NCBI GenBank assembly: GCA_002401345.1 | Contig: NVSU01000010.1 | Coordinates: 82 to 41,950, forward strand | DNA length: 41,869 nucleotides | Direction of reading: 5' to 3' | DNA from: Candidatus Wolfebacteria bacterium | Lineage (GTDB): Bacteria > Patescibacteriota > Minisyncoccia > Phycocordibacterales > NVSU01 | Made by a program: the position numbers and the translations under genes | The notes under the pieces: model-generated | Database searches by the model: none | What the model was told of the DNA's origin: nothing | Seen by the model: the letters and a program-made list of their open reading frames with translations, nothing else | Shown here: in pieces, positions 27,475 to 36,460 of the stretch | Numbering within the stretch: the first letter of the stretch is position 1 | How the letters are laid out: each line of letters begins with the position of its first letter

Positions 27475-28863
27475 TTAAAATTCTTCATCCAATGGTGAAT
27501 TTGCATATGATTCCATTTGTTGAATATCACTCTTTTCCAGTGACATAAATGAAATAGTTTTCTCATCAAAATAGAGATCAACTTTTCCAGTCGGACCATT
27601 TCGGTGTTTTTCTATCATAATTTCGGCAATATTTTGCCGATCCGAATCCTCATTGTATTTATCTTCTCGATGAATAAACATAACTAGATCTGCATCCTGC
27701 TCAATAGAACCTGAATCTCGAAGATCAGAGAGTCGTGGCTTTCCTCCGCGTGATTCTACTGCACGAGAAAGCTGAGAGAGCGCGAGTACAGGAACATCAA
27801 GCTCACGCGCGAGAGATTTAAGAGATCGAGATATTTCTGTAACTTGATTGACCATGGAGTCATATGCCTTGCTTGTATGCATAAGCTGAAGATAATCGAC
27901 AACGATAAGTCCAAGCCCATGTTCGAGTTTTAGTCTACGTGCAACACCTCTCATTCGAGCGATCGAGTTTGAAGGGTGATCATCAATATAGATTGGTGCT
28001 TTGGAAAGTTTATCAAGTGAGTCTCGTATTTTAGAAAATTCGTTATCTGCACTTAAATTTCCTGTTCGTAATTTCCATGCGTTTACTTTTGCCTCTGATG
28101 CGAGCATTCTATCAACGAGTTGTTGTGAACTCATCTCAAGAGAGAAAATTCCCACAGGTATATTGTGGATTAATGCAGCATTGCGTGCAATATCGAGTGC
28201 AAGTGTAGTTTTACCCATACTCGGTCGAGCGGCTAATATAATAAGATCAGAGTTTTGTAGACCAGAGAGTAGTGTGTCTAAATCTTTGAATCCAGTAGAT
28301 ACGCCACGTAAACTTTCCTTTGATTCATGTAATTTTTCTAATCGAGTCCATGCCTCACTGAGCGTTTCTTTTATCCCAATAAACTTTTGACCCTTTGGAG
28401 ATTGAACTACGCTGAAGATTCTTTTTTCTGCTTGATCTAAAATATCGTCTATTTCATCTGCTCCTTGATTGAAACTAATTTTAGATACAAAATCCGCCGC
28501 CTCAATAAGACTTCGTAGTACATGTTTTTTTCGTACGATCTCTGCGTAATGTTTTATGTTTGTAGATGCAGGTACTGTGTCTACAATTTCAGTTAAATAA
28601 CTTCGTCCACCAACTGTGTCGAGAATCTTTTTTTCTTTGAGTCGAGATGACAATGATAAAAGGTCTATTGGCTCTCCTTTAGATGAGAGTTCTATCATGG
28701 TCTGGAATATTAATCTGTTTTTCTCTGCGTAAAATGATTCTTCAGAAAGAAGATCACCAATTTCAACAAGTGCTCCAGGACGAAGCATGATAGATCCAAG
28801 TACAGCTTTTTCTGAATCTAGGTCTTGGGGAGGTATTCTTGCGATGGAGATTTTTTGTGCCAT
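27475..28863 (-). CDS. dnaB: Replicative DNA helicase DnaB
   Basis: PPQDLDSEKAVLGSIML, ILAARPSMGKTTLALDIARNAA, VDYLQLM, LSQLSRAVESR. Confidence 0.97.
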   Translation of the reverse strand: MAQKISIARIPPQDLDSEKAVLGSIMLRPGALVEIGDLLSEESFYAEKNRLIFQTMIELSSKGEPIDLLSLSSRLKEKKILDTVGGRSYLTEIVDTVPASTNIKHYAEIVRKKHVLRSLIEAADFVSKISFNQGADEIDDILDQAEKRIFSVVQSPKGQKFIGIKETLSEAWTRLEKLHESKESLRGVSTGFKDLDTLLSGLQNSDLIILAARPSMGKTTLALDIARNAALIHNIPVGIFSLEMSSQQLVDRMLASEAKVNAWKLRTGNLSADNEFSKIRDSLDKLSKAPIYIDDHPSNSIARMRGVARRLKLEHGLGLIVVDYLQLMHTSKAYDSMVNQVTEISRSLKSLARELDVPVLALSQLSRAVESRGGKPRLSDLRDSGSIEQDADLVMFIHREDKYNEDSDRQNIAEIMIEKHRNGPTGKVDLYFDEKTISFMSLEKSDIQQMESYANSPLDEEF

Positions 28864-28890
28864 AAAATAATGAATGTTAGTGAATATATT

Positions 28891-29052
28891 TTATGAGCAC
28901 CCCGTACCAATTTTGTTTCTGCAACACCTCGCAAGGTGCGAGGCCGAATAGGCCAATCCTCGCTGGGCGCAGCACCTTGCCGCGGGATACTCTTATAATG
29001 TTGATAAATTATAGTAATTCTACCCGTCTTGCAAAATTTGGTTCTGGGGTAG
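28891..29052. other. Locally GC-rich, palindrome-dense divergent intergenic segment (dnaB/trpS)
   Basis: CCTCGCA-agg-TGCGAGG, GGCCgaataGGCC, GCAAGGTGC...GCACCTTGC, outer CTACCC...GGGTAG. Confidence 0.5.
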
Positions 29053-29275
29053 CCATGTAGTACACATTATCACAAAAAATGACTGAGTTGAAGGCGTCAA
29101 AAATGACCATATATGAATAAGCTGTTGGTACTATGTGGATTTAAGGATATGTTGCATGTACTCATAATTTATAAATGAGTGTGTGTTTTTCTTTATTAAA
29201 TGGTACTTGTTTGACCAGTAGTATTAAAGAGTATAAACCTTTGATTTACGTTCTTTAACGGGGTAGAATAGTTTC

Positions 29276-30304
29276 ATGGTTAAAAATAAGAAAACGGACT
29301 CATTTGATGAGAAGCGCGTTGTATTGACAGGGGATCGTCCTACAGGAAAGCTTCATTTAGGTCATTATGTAGGTTCATTGCTTAAGAGAGTTGAACTTCA
29401 GAATATTCATGATCAATATGTGATGATAGCTGACGTACAGGCACTTACTGATAATGCGGAGAATCCTGATAAGGTTCGCAGTAATGTCATTGAAGTAGCA
29501 CTAGACAATCTTGCGGTTGGAGTTGATCCGACAAAAACTACATTCTTCATTCAGTCAGAAGTTCCAGAGATTGCAGAATTGACTGTGTTTTTTTTAAATT
29601 TGGTTACGCTCGCTCGACTCAAGAGAAATCCAACAGTAAAGGATGAGATGAAGCAAAAGGGATATAAAGAAAATGTACCCGCTGGATTTCTTACCTATCC
29701 CGTGAGTCAGGCTGCTGATATTTTATTTTGTAAGGCAACAATTGTTCCAGTTGGTGAAGATCAGCTTCCAGTACTTGAGCAAGCAAATGAAATAGTACAT
29801 AAATTTAATTCACTCTATGGTGAAGTATTTGAAAAAATTGAACCCCTTATGTCCTCAACTCCTCGCTTAGTAGGTATCGATGGGAAATCAAAGATGAGTA
29901 AGTCGCTCGATAATGCAATTTATCTTTCTGATTCATCAGAGGTGATCGAGAAGAAAGTTATGCAAATGTATACTGATCCTGATCATATCCACGTAAACGA
30001 TCCAGGCAAAGTAAAAGGCAATGTGGTGTTTGAATATTTAGATATTTTTGATGAAGATAAAGATGAACTCAAAAAACTAAAAGCACAGTATAAAAAAGGA
30101 GGATTGGGTGATGTGGAAATAAAAAGGAGATTGATAGCTATACTACAAGATCACCTGGCTCCAATACGAGATCGACGAGAATATCTTGCCAAGGATCCAA
30201 AGAAAGTTATGGAAATATTAGAAGAGGGAACGAAGAGAGCTCGGGTTGTCGCAATTGAAACACTCAAAGAAGTACGAGAAGCAATGAGAATTAATTACTT
30301 TTAG
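29276..30304 (+). CDS. trpS: Tryptophanyl-tRNA synthetase
   Basis: [45 protein letters not shown]. Confidence 0.97.
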   Translation: MVKNKKTDSFDEKRVVLTGDRPTGKLHLGHYVGSLLKRVELQNIHDQYVMIADVQALTDNAENPDKVRSNVIEVALDNLAVGVDPTKTTFFIQSEVPEIAELTVFFLNLVTLARLKRNPTVKDEMKQKGYKENVPAGFLTYPVSQAADILFCKATIVPVGEDQLPVLEQANEIVHKFNSLYGEVFEKIEPLMSSTPRLVGIDGKSKMSKSLDNAIYLSDSSEVIEKKVMQMYTDPDHIHVNDPGKVKGNVVFEYLDIFDEDKDELKKLKAQYKKGGLGDVEIKRRLIAILQDHLAPIRDRREYLAKDPKKVMEILEEGTKRARVVAIETLKEVREAMRINYF

Positions 30305-30346
30305 AAAAATAAGGAACGAATGAAATGAGTAACTATATTTTTCTAA

Positions 30347-30631
30347 CCCCAGTGAAATGATTTTAAGTCTATGAAAAAGTATTATTATATATATGTACTA
30401 CAGTCCCTGAGAGACAAGAAGTTATATATAGGATATACTAAGGACTTAAAATCAAGATTTGAGAATCATAATAAGGGGATGGTTGGATCTACAAAAGACA
30501 GACGACCACTTGAATTAATTTATTCTGAAGTATGTTTAAATAAAAATGATGCACTGCATCGAGAAAAATATCTAAAAACATACAAAGGTAAATTATTTCT
30601 CAGAAATCGTCTCAAATCTTATTTCACAGGG
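30347..30631 (+). mobile_element. Second, decayed GIY-YIG element between trpS and aspS
   Basis: Left CCCCAGTGAAATGAT, right ATTTCACAGGG. Codons upstream of the ORF (AAC CCC CAG TGA AAT GAT TTT AAG TCT ATG) align with AAT CCC GTA CGA AAT GAT AAG GTT ATG of the copy at 21877. Confidence 0.6.
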
Positions 30632-30634
30632 TGA
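30371..30634 (+). CDS. GIY-YIG nuclease family protein
   Basis: YYYIYVLQSLRDKKLYIGYTKDLKSRFENHNKG...HREKYLKTYKGKLFLRNRL. Confidence 0.92.
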   Translation: MKKYYYIYVLQSLRDKKLYIGYTKDLKSRFENHNKGMVGSTKDRRPLELIYSEVCLNKNDALHREKYLKTYKGKLFLRNRLKSYFTG

Positions 30635-30671
30635 TGATTACTATATTCGTTTCACTCATAAATAATCAATC

Positions 30672-32069
30672 ATGAAAAATAGAATTTATTTAAATACATT
30701 ACATGATCACATAGGGGAGGAAATCACCGTTGCAGGATGGGTTGATGTAAGGCGTGACCATGGAAAACTTATTTTTATGGATGTGCGCGATATGACTGAG
30801 AAAGTACAAATGGTGGCACTTCCAAATCACGTGGAAGCTCATGAACTTGCGAACACTGTTCGACCTGAATGGGTAATCGAAGTAACTGGTATCGTAAATA
30901 AGCGACCAGAGAAAATGATAAATGAAGAACTTCATAACGGTGACATAGAAATAGAGATTACATCCATAAAGGTTCTCAATGAGGCTGACACTCCAGCATT
31001 TGAAATAAGTGAAACTACTATAGGAGTAAACGAAGAAGCTCGAATGACTAATCGGTATTTAGATCTTCGTTCAGAGAGAATGCAGACTAATATTAAAAAC
31101 CGACATAGAGTAATGAAATTTGTTCGTAACTTTTTTGATAAAGAGGGATTTTTCGAAATTGAGACTCCACTGCTTACTAAATCAACTCCCGAAGGAGCAC
31201 GTGACTATGTTGTGCCGTCACGACTGGAGCCAGGACATTTCTATGCACTTCCGCAGTCACCTCAGCAGTATAAGCAACTTATCATGTCATCAGGATTTGA
31301 AAAGTATTTTCAGTTTGCTAGATGTATGAGAGATGAGGATACAAGAGGGGATCGACAGCCAGAATTTACACAACTCGATATGGAAATGAGTTTTGTTGAC
31401 CGAGATCAAGTGATGGATATAAATGAAAAAGTATTGATTGCATTGGTGAAGGAACTTTATCCTGAAAAGACTATTCAAGAAATTCCATTCCCTCGACTTA
31501 CACATAAAGAATCTATGGAGAAATATGGAACAGATCGACCGGACCTGCGAAAAGATAAAGATGATCCAAATCTTCTTGCATTTGCATGGGTGACAGATTT
31601 TCCTTTCTTTGAAAAAACAGATGATGGATCATGGACATTTACTCATAATCCATTTTCCATTCCAAAAGAGGAATTTATCGATGATTTATTAAAAGGAGAA
31701 AATATCGGTGATATTTTAACATCTCAATACGATATTGCCCTGAATGGAAGTGAAATAGGAGGAGGAAGTATTAGAGCCCATAAAGCTGACATACTTGAAA
31801 AGGTATTTGAGATTTTAGGTCACGATAAGAAAAAAATAAAAGAGGCATTTGGTCATATGATTGATGCATTTTCTTCAGGAACTCCTCCACATGGTGGAAT
31901 TGCCTGGGGATTTGATCGACTTATGATGATACTTCAAAATGAGCCAAATATTCGAGAAGTGATTGCATTTCCAAAGACAGGAGAAGGGAAGGACCTCATG
32001 ATGAACTCTCCCGCAGAAATAGAAGACGTACATCTCAAAGAACTTGGCATACAAATTAAGAAGAATTAA
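30672..32069 (+). CDS. aspS: Aspartyl-tRNA synthetase lacking the bacterial GAD insertion domain
   Basis: OB domain, class II motifs (LTKSTPEGARDYVVPSR, FARCMRDEDTRGDRQPEFTQLDMEMSF, GIAWGFDRLMMIL); 465 aa, with GTDRPDLR joined almost directly to FAWVTDFPFFE. Confidence 0.95.
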   Translation: MKNRIYLNTLHDHIGEEITVAGWVDVRRDHGKLIFMDVRDMTEKVQMVALPNHVEAHELANTVRPEWVIEVTGIVNKRPEKMINEELHNGDIEIEITSIKVLNEADTPAFEISETTIGVNEEARMTNRYLDLRSERMQTNIKNRHRVMKFVRNFFDKEGFFEIETPLLTKSTPEGARDYVVPSRLEPGHFYALPQSPQQYKQLIMSSGFEKYFQFARCMRDEDTRGDRQPEFTQLDMEMSFVDRDQVMDINEKVLIALVKELYPEKTIQEIPFPRLTHKESMEKYGTDRPDLRKDKDDPNLLAFAWVTDFPFFEKTDDGSWTFTHNPFSIPKEEFIDDLLKGENIGDILTSQYDIALNGSEIGGGSIRAHKADILEKVFEILGHDKKKIKEAFGHMIDAFSSGTPPHGGIAWGFDRLMMILQNEPNIREVIAFPKTGEGKDLMMNSPAEIEDVHLKELGIQIKKN

Positions 32070-32070
32070 A

Positions 32071-32096
32071 AAAAGCAGGACGAAAGTCCTGCTTTT
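32071..32096 (+). terminator. Intrinsic terminator after aspS
   Basis: AAAAGCAGGAC-gaaa-GTCCTGCTTTT. Confidence 0.88.
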
Positions 32097-32113
32097 GAAT
32101 ATATGCGATGAAT

Positions 32114-32431
32114 TTAATTCAATTGTGCCTTGATGACACCGCTTATTATCTCATCTCTACTTTTAGGAGCACGTTCAAGTTTTTGTGTCACTGTCTTACT
32201 AATCGCACTATTACACAGACACCATATATAGAATTGGGCTACTCTATCTAATGTATGTGGATAGTTTGCATCACAACGATAAGTTTTATTTCGTTCCTTG
32301 TGTTTTATTACGATCATAAGGATTGTGTTTCCTTTGTTTTTATTCTCCCCATATTCGACATGAAATCCCTGTTTTCTCCACTTTTCCATGAAGATAAGCT
32401 GTTTTCCATTTACATAATTTAGTAAATTCAT
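32114..32431 (-). CDS. Hypothetical protein (105 aa)
   Basis: Complete ORF MNLLNYVNGKQLIFMEKWRKQGFHVEYGENKNKG...; no recognised domain. Confidence 0.5.
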   Translation of the reverse strand: MNLLNYVNGKQLIFMEKWRKQGFHVEYGENKNKGNTILMIVIKHKERNKTYRCDANYPHTLDRVAQFYIWCLCNSAISKTVTQKLERAPKSRDEIISGVIKAQLN

Positions 32432-32536
32432 ATGAAAAATATTTAATGAACAACTCCGTTAGCTATCTAAACAATAGCATAAAATATTCTATATGTCAAT
32501 ATCTTAAGAAATTGAGAAATTGAGTACTATATACAC

Positions 32537-33325
32537 ATGGAAACAACTCCGTACAAAGTGAAAACTGATGCATTCGAGGGTCCGCTTGATCTTTTGCTTT
32601 CTCTTATTGAAAAGAGAAAACTATTTATAAGTGAAATATCACTCTCTGAAGTCACTGATGATTATATTTCATATGTGAGTGCATTGAGTGAAACATCAGA
32701 TGACGAGCAGTCTGGTGGGATTCGAATGATAGACACAACGTACTTTATAGTTGTTGCCGCGACACTCATTTTACTAAAATCAAAATCACTCCTTCCAAAT
32801 CTATCTCTTACTGATGAGGAACAATCAAGTATTGAAGATCTTGAGTTGCGCTTGCGAATGTATAAAAAAATAAAGGAAGCGAGTGTACTTGTAGGAGATA
32901 CATTTGGAACGCGTATTATATTTTCTAAACCATTTATCAAAAGTGACATCTCTGTCTTTGTACCATCTGATTCGATTACTTTGAATTCGATGACCCTTAA
33001 CGTAAAAGACGTATTAGGTAGAGTTCCTAAAAAAGAATATAAACCTGATGTAAGAGTTACCAAAGTTATAAATATAGAAGAGATGATGGACACACTGACT
33101 GAACGGATGAAGAAAAGTATAAAGATGAGTTTTAAGGATTTTTCGGGAGATGGATCGGGAGGAAATAATAAAGAACAAAAAGTGTATGCGATTGTAGGAT
33201 TTTTGGCATTATTAGAACTTGTTCGTCAGGGATTGGTCCATGCAAGTCAGCATGATACATTTGGAGAGATACAAATGGAGAAAGAATCACCATATAGTGA
33301 TGAATTAGAAGACAAGAGTGTATAA
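32537..33325 (+). CDS. scpA: Segregation and condensation protein A
   Basis: FEGPLDLLLSLIEKRKLFISEISLSEVTDDYISYV...VAATLILLKSKSLLP; FLALLELVRQGLV. Confidence 0.94.
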   Translation: METTPYKVKTDAFEGPLDLLLSLIEKRKLFISEISLSEVTDDYISYVSALSETSDDEQSGGIRMIDTTYFIVVAATLILLKSKSLLPNLSLTDEEQSSIEDLELRLRMYKKIKEASVLVGDTFGTRIIFSKPFIKSDISVFVPSDSITLNSMTLNVKDVLGRVPKKEYKPDVRVTKVINIEEMMDTLTERMKKSIKMSFKDFSGDGSGGNNKEQKVYAIVGFLALLELVRQGLVHASQHDTFGEIQMEKESPYSDELEDKSV

Positions 33326-33330
33326 TTAAA

Positions 33331-33740
33331 AGCACCTAGGCTCTAGCATCTAGCAACTAGCGCATATGATACGAAATTACAAAAATTTAGAAGTATGGAA
33401 GAAATCAATGGATCTAACAGTTGCTATTTATTCATTGACCGATATATATCCAAAGGAAGAAATATATGGACTTACATCACAAATAAGAAGAGCAGCAGTA
33501 TCTATACCATCAAATATAGCAGAAGGAAAATTAAGAGGAACTGATTCCGAATTTAAAAGATATCTTTTTATTTCTTTTGCTTCAGGAGGTGAACTGGAAA
33601 CACAATTAGAAATATCAAAACGATTACCAAAAACTAATGAACTTGATTATTCAAGGGTTGATTCATTATTAGAAGAAGTTATGAAAATGTTAAATTCTCT
33701 AATTTCAAAGCTAGGTGCAAGTAGCTAGAAGCTAGGAGCT
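33331..33740 (+). mobile_element. Candidate cassette: S23 four-helix-bundle gene flanked by CTAG-rich imperfect inverted repeats
   Basis: Left GCACCTAGGCTCTAGCATCTAGCAACTAGCGC vs reverse complement of right GCTCCTAGCTTCTAGCTACTTGCACCTAGCTT, 23/32 identical by hand alignment; lies between scpA and scpB. Confidence 0.6.
33366..33728 (+). CDS. Four helix bundle protein (S23 / 23S rRNA intervening-sequence family)
   Basis: MIRNYKNLEVWKKSMDLTVAIYSLT...YGLTSQIRRAAVSIPSNIAEGKLR...FKRYLFISFASGGELETQLEIS. Confidence 0.93.
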   Translation: MIRNYKNLEVWKKSMDLTVAIYSLTDIYPKEEIYGLTSQIRRAAVSIPSNIAEGKLRGTDSEFKRYLFISFASGGELETQLEISKRLPKTNELDYSRVDSLLEEVMKMLNSLISKLGASS

Positions 33741-33745
33741 AAACC

Positions 33746-34291
33746 ATGGATTTAGATTCAAAAATTGAAGCATTACTTTTCTATAAAGGAGAGCCAATGT
33801 CATTCAAAAAATTATCAGATTATTTAAAGGTGAAGCCGGCAGAAATTGTTGAGGCACTTTCTGTACTTCAGGATAAGTTAGAGGGGAGGGGATTGTCACT
33901 TGTTATAAAGGAACAGAAGGTGATGCTCGGAACAAATAGTGAAATGGGTTCATTGCTGGAGAGTATGCGCAAGGAAGAGCTCACCAAGGAGCTTAGTAAG
34001 GCAAGTCTCGAAACATTGTCGGTCATTTTATATAAAAATGGAGTTGCACGCGGAGAAATTGACTACATTAGAGGAGTAAACTCAAGTTTTATTCTTCGAA
34101 GTCTCCTTGTTCGCGGACTCATAGAGCGAGTCACTCACGCGACTGATAGCAGAAAATATATTTACAAGCCAAGTTTCGACTTGCTTACTCATCTGGGTAT
34201 AACTCGTATTGATGACTTGCCCGAATATAGTACTATTAAGGAATCATTAGAAGAGGAAATTAATACACAAGAGGAGGAAGATATTAATTAG
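33746..34291 (+). CDS. scpB: Segregation and condensation protein B
   Basis: KIEALLFYKGEPMSFKKLSDYL; ELSKASLETLSVILYKNGVARGEIDYIRGVNSSFILRSLLVRGLIER. Confidence 0.94.
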   Translation: MDLDSKIEALLFYKGEPMSFKKLSDYLKVKPAEIVEALSVLQDKLEGRGLSLVIKEQKVMLGTNSEMGSLLESMRKEELTKELSKASLETLSVILYKNGVARGEIDYIRGVNSSFILRSLLVRGLIERVTHATDSRKYIYKPSFDLLTHLGITRIDDLPEYSTIKESLEEEINTQEEEDIN

Positions 34292-34306
34292 CAATCAACT
34301 ACTAAA

Positions 34307-35491
34307 ATGGCAACTAAAAAAAAGAAATCTGTCAGCACTCGTGCAAAGAAAACAAAAACTGTCAGTGCAGAAAGCCCAGTCCAAAGTAATGGGAAAAAGA
34401 AATCAACTATAGCTCTCAAAAAAGTACACACTACTAAAAAGAAGCAGAGCCCTACAAAAAAACCTCTTACTTCTAAAAAAAGAACAACGCCTGTCTATAC
34501 TCGTGAGAAAACTCCCAAAAATAAATCAGGGATTTTAATTGATTCATTTTCTTGGTCCTTTGGCGGATTAAAGACGACTAAGTCTGAAAGAACACATCTT
34601 TCTCTTTTGTTACTTGTCGTAATATTGTCCTCATTTTATTTTGGAGGAATTTTTAAGGAGAAACAAATTCAGAATTCATTAAATGTTGCGGCAGTGGCCG
34701 CTGCAAATCCATTTGCAAATGTCGACCTTGAAGCAGAAGTTGCATATGTCTATGATGCAGAAACGGGAGAGCTCGTATATGGACTTCATGAAGACAAACC
34801 GTTGCCGATTGCATCTATTACAAAAGTTATGACCGCAATTGTCGCACTTGATGTACTCGAGGAAGACTCAGTCGTGACAGTAACAAGCAATGCTCTGGAT
34901 CAAGAAGGATACTATGCATTATATCTAAATGAAAAATGGAGATTGTCTGACCTTACAGAGTTAATGCTCATTATGTCATCAAACGATGCAGCACAAGCAA
35001 TTGCATTTGCATCTGATGCAAAAATGCGAGGAGTGGCATCATCATCATCAGTCGATGTATTCGTAGAAAGAATGAATGAAAAGGCTCGCTCTATTGGAAT
35101 GACAAATACAGTATTTGGAAATGCAACGGGACTCGACATAGGAGATGAACCCGGATCATTTGCTTCAGCAAAAGATGTGGTAGCATTGCTCAACTATGCG
35201 ATGGACACGCATCCAGATATTTTTAAAGTAACCTCAAAAGAAAATTCAACACTTACTTCACTTGATTTAATAGAGCACGAAATAGAGAACACAAATACAA
35301 TTCTAAAAACATTTAAAGGTATAACTTCATCAAAGACAGGTCATACGACACTTGCGGGAGGAAGCCTTGTTGTTGAATATAAAGCAGATAATGGAAGATC
35401 ATACGTAGTGTCTGTACTTGGCTCAAGTAAACAGGGACGATTTAGTGATATGCAACAACTACTCTCAGCCTCAGCAGCACTTTCTTTTTAA
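34307..35491 (+). CDS. D-alanyl-D-alanine carboxypeptidase-like serine hydrolase with a long Lys-rich N-terminal tail
   Basis: SxxK PIASITKVMTAIV, SSNDAAQAIA, KTGHT; ~95 aa basic tail before one TM helix. Confidence 0.9.
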   Translation: MATKKKKSVSTRAKKTKTVSAESPVQSNGKKKSTIALKKVHTTKKKQSPTKKPLTSKKRTTPVYTREKTPKNKSGILIDSFSWSFGGLKTTKSERTHLSLLLLVVILSSFYFGGIFKEKQIQNSLNVAAVAAANPFANVDLEAEVAYVYDAETGELVYGLHEDKPLPIASITKVMTAIVALDVLEEDSVVTVTSNALDQEGYYALYLNEKWRLSDLTELMLIMSSNDAAQAIAFASDAKMRGVASSSSVDVFVERMNEKARSIGMTNTVFGNATGLDIGDEPGSFASAKDVVALLNYAMDTHPDIFKVTSKENSTLTSLDLIEHEIENTNTILKTFKGITSSKTGHTTLAGGSLVVEYKADNGRSYVVSVLGSSKQGRFSDMQQLLSASAALSF

Positions 35492-35500
35492 TTTATAAAA

Positions 35501-35530
35501 AATAATCCCCACAATATTGTGGGGATTATT
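35501..35530. terminator. Perfect 15-bp-arm palindrome, bidirectional terminator candidate
   Basis: AATAATCCCCACAAT/ATTGTGGGGATTATT. Confidence 0.75.
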
Positions 35531-35562
35531 GGATATGTAATAACTTGTCGAAATATATAAAA

Positions 35563-35594
35563 AAATCTACTAGAGTGTAAACTCTAGTAGATTT
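35563..35594. terminator. Perfect 14-bp hairpin, bidirectional terminator candidate
   Basis: AAATCTACTAGAGT-gtaa-ACTCTAGTAGATTT. Confidence 0.7.
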
Positions 35595-35620
35595 ACTGTA
35601 AGTTATTTAAACAATGAAGG

Positions 35621-36304
35621 TTAAAAAATCTTTACATTATAGCACACCATATCACCTGTTTTTTCACTCTCCATTTTTGATTTGGAATTAAGCTCTTGAA
35701 GCTCGACCCCCATTGACTTTCTAAGGGTAGCTATTCTACGCATGCTTGCTTTGTATTCATTATCCGCATCGATTTTCTCACCTTCTATAAAGTTCTTTAT
35801 TGCTGCCTTAGCTAGAGCTCTCGTTTTTCCTCCTTTTTCTGCCTCAGCAACCTTCAGTGAACTTATTTGTAAACTATCGATCAACTCCTTTTTATCAGTT
35901 CTATGTTTTGCAGCTGCTTTATTTAAGTTATGGATACAATCGTTCCTAGACCTACCGAAGACAACAAATAGTTTCGATTTTTCACTGTTAGCCTGAACTT
36001 TGGTAAGACATTCATCTTTTTGCTTCTTATTAAGTACCTTCCACCTTTTTACCAGTTGGGTATTATACTCCTTGTAGGTTTTGCTACTATCTTCAGACCA
36101 GCGCTGATCATACTCTTCAAGCATTGATATCTGGACTTGATCTAAATAATTGTTTACGTTTATTGATTCAATCTCTTCAGATTCTTTCGATTCTTCAGTT
36201 TCGTCTTTAAACATATCTTCAAAAGATTGGCTTTTGACATCGCTAATGTTTCCAAAAAAGCTTATCACTAATAAAACGGTAATTTTAAGAATTAACTTTT
36301 TCAT
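35621..36304 (-). CDS. Hypothetical secreted protein
   Basis: Signal-peptide-like MKKLILKITVLLVISFFGNISDVKSQ followed by a charged, probably helical protein; no recognised domain. Confidence 0.7.
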   Translation of the reverse strand: MKKLILKITVLLVISFFGNISDVKSQSFEDMFKDETEESKESEEIESINVNNYLDQVQISMLEEYDQRWSEDSSKTYKEYNTQLVKRWKVLNKKQKDECLTKVQANSEKSKLFVVFGRSRNDCIHNLNKAAAKHRTDKKELIDSLQISSLKVAEAEKGGKTRALAKAAIKNFIEGEKIDADNEYKASMRRIATLRKSMGVELQELNSKSKMESEKTGDMVCYNVKIF

Positions 36305-36420
36305 TGTATTGGGTATTGTAAATGAACAAATAGATCATTTGGTTTATCACTTCATATTATCTTTCTGACCAAACTATAACAAAATTAAATATTTTGTCAA
36401 GACCTAAAGAATATGGCCTA

Positions 36421-36454
36421 ATTACGTTGAAAATAAACGTAATTTTGGTATTAT
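36421..36454 (+). promoter_or_regulatory. Sigma70-like promoter of the mraY-ftsW-murG region with overlapping inverted repeat
   Basis: TTGAAA (36427) - 16 bp - TATTAT (36449); ATTACGTT-gaaaata-AACGTAAT overlaps the -35. Confidence 0.5.
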
Positions 36455-36460
36455 GAGTAC

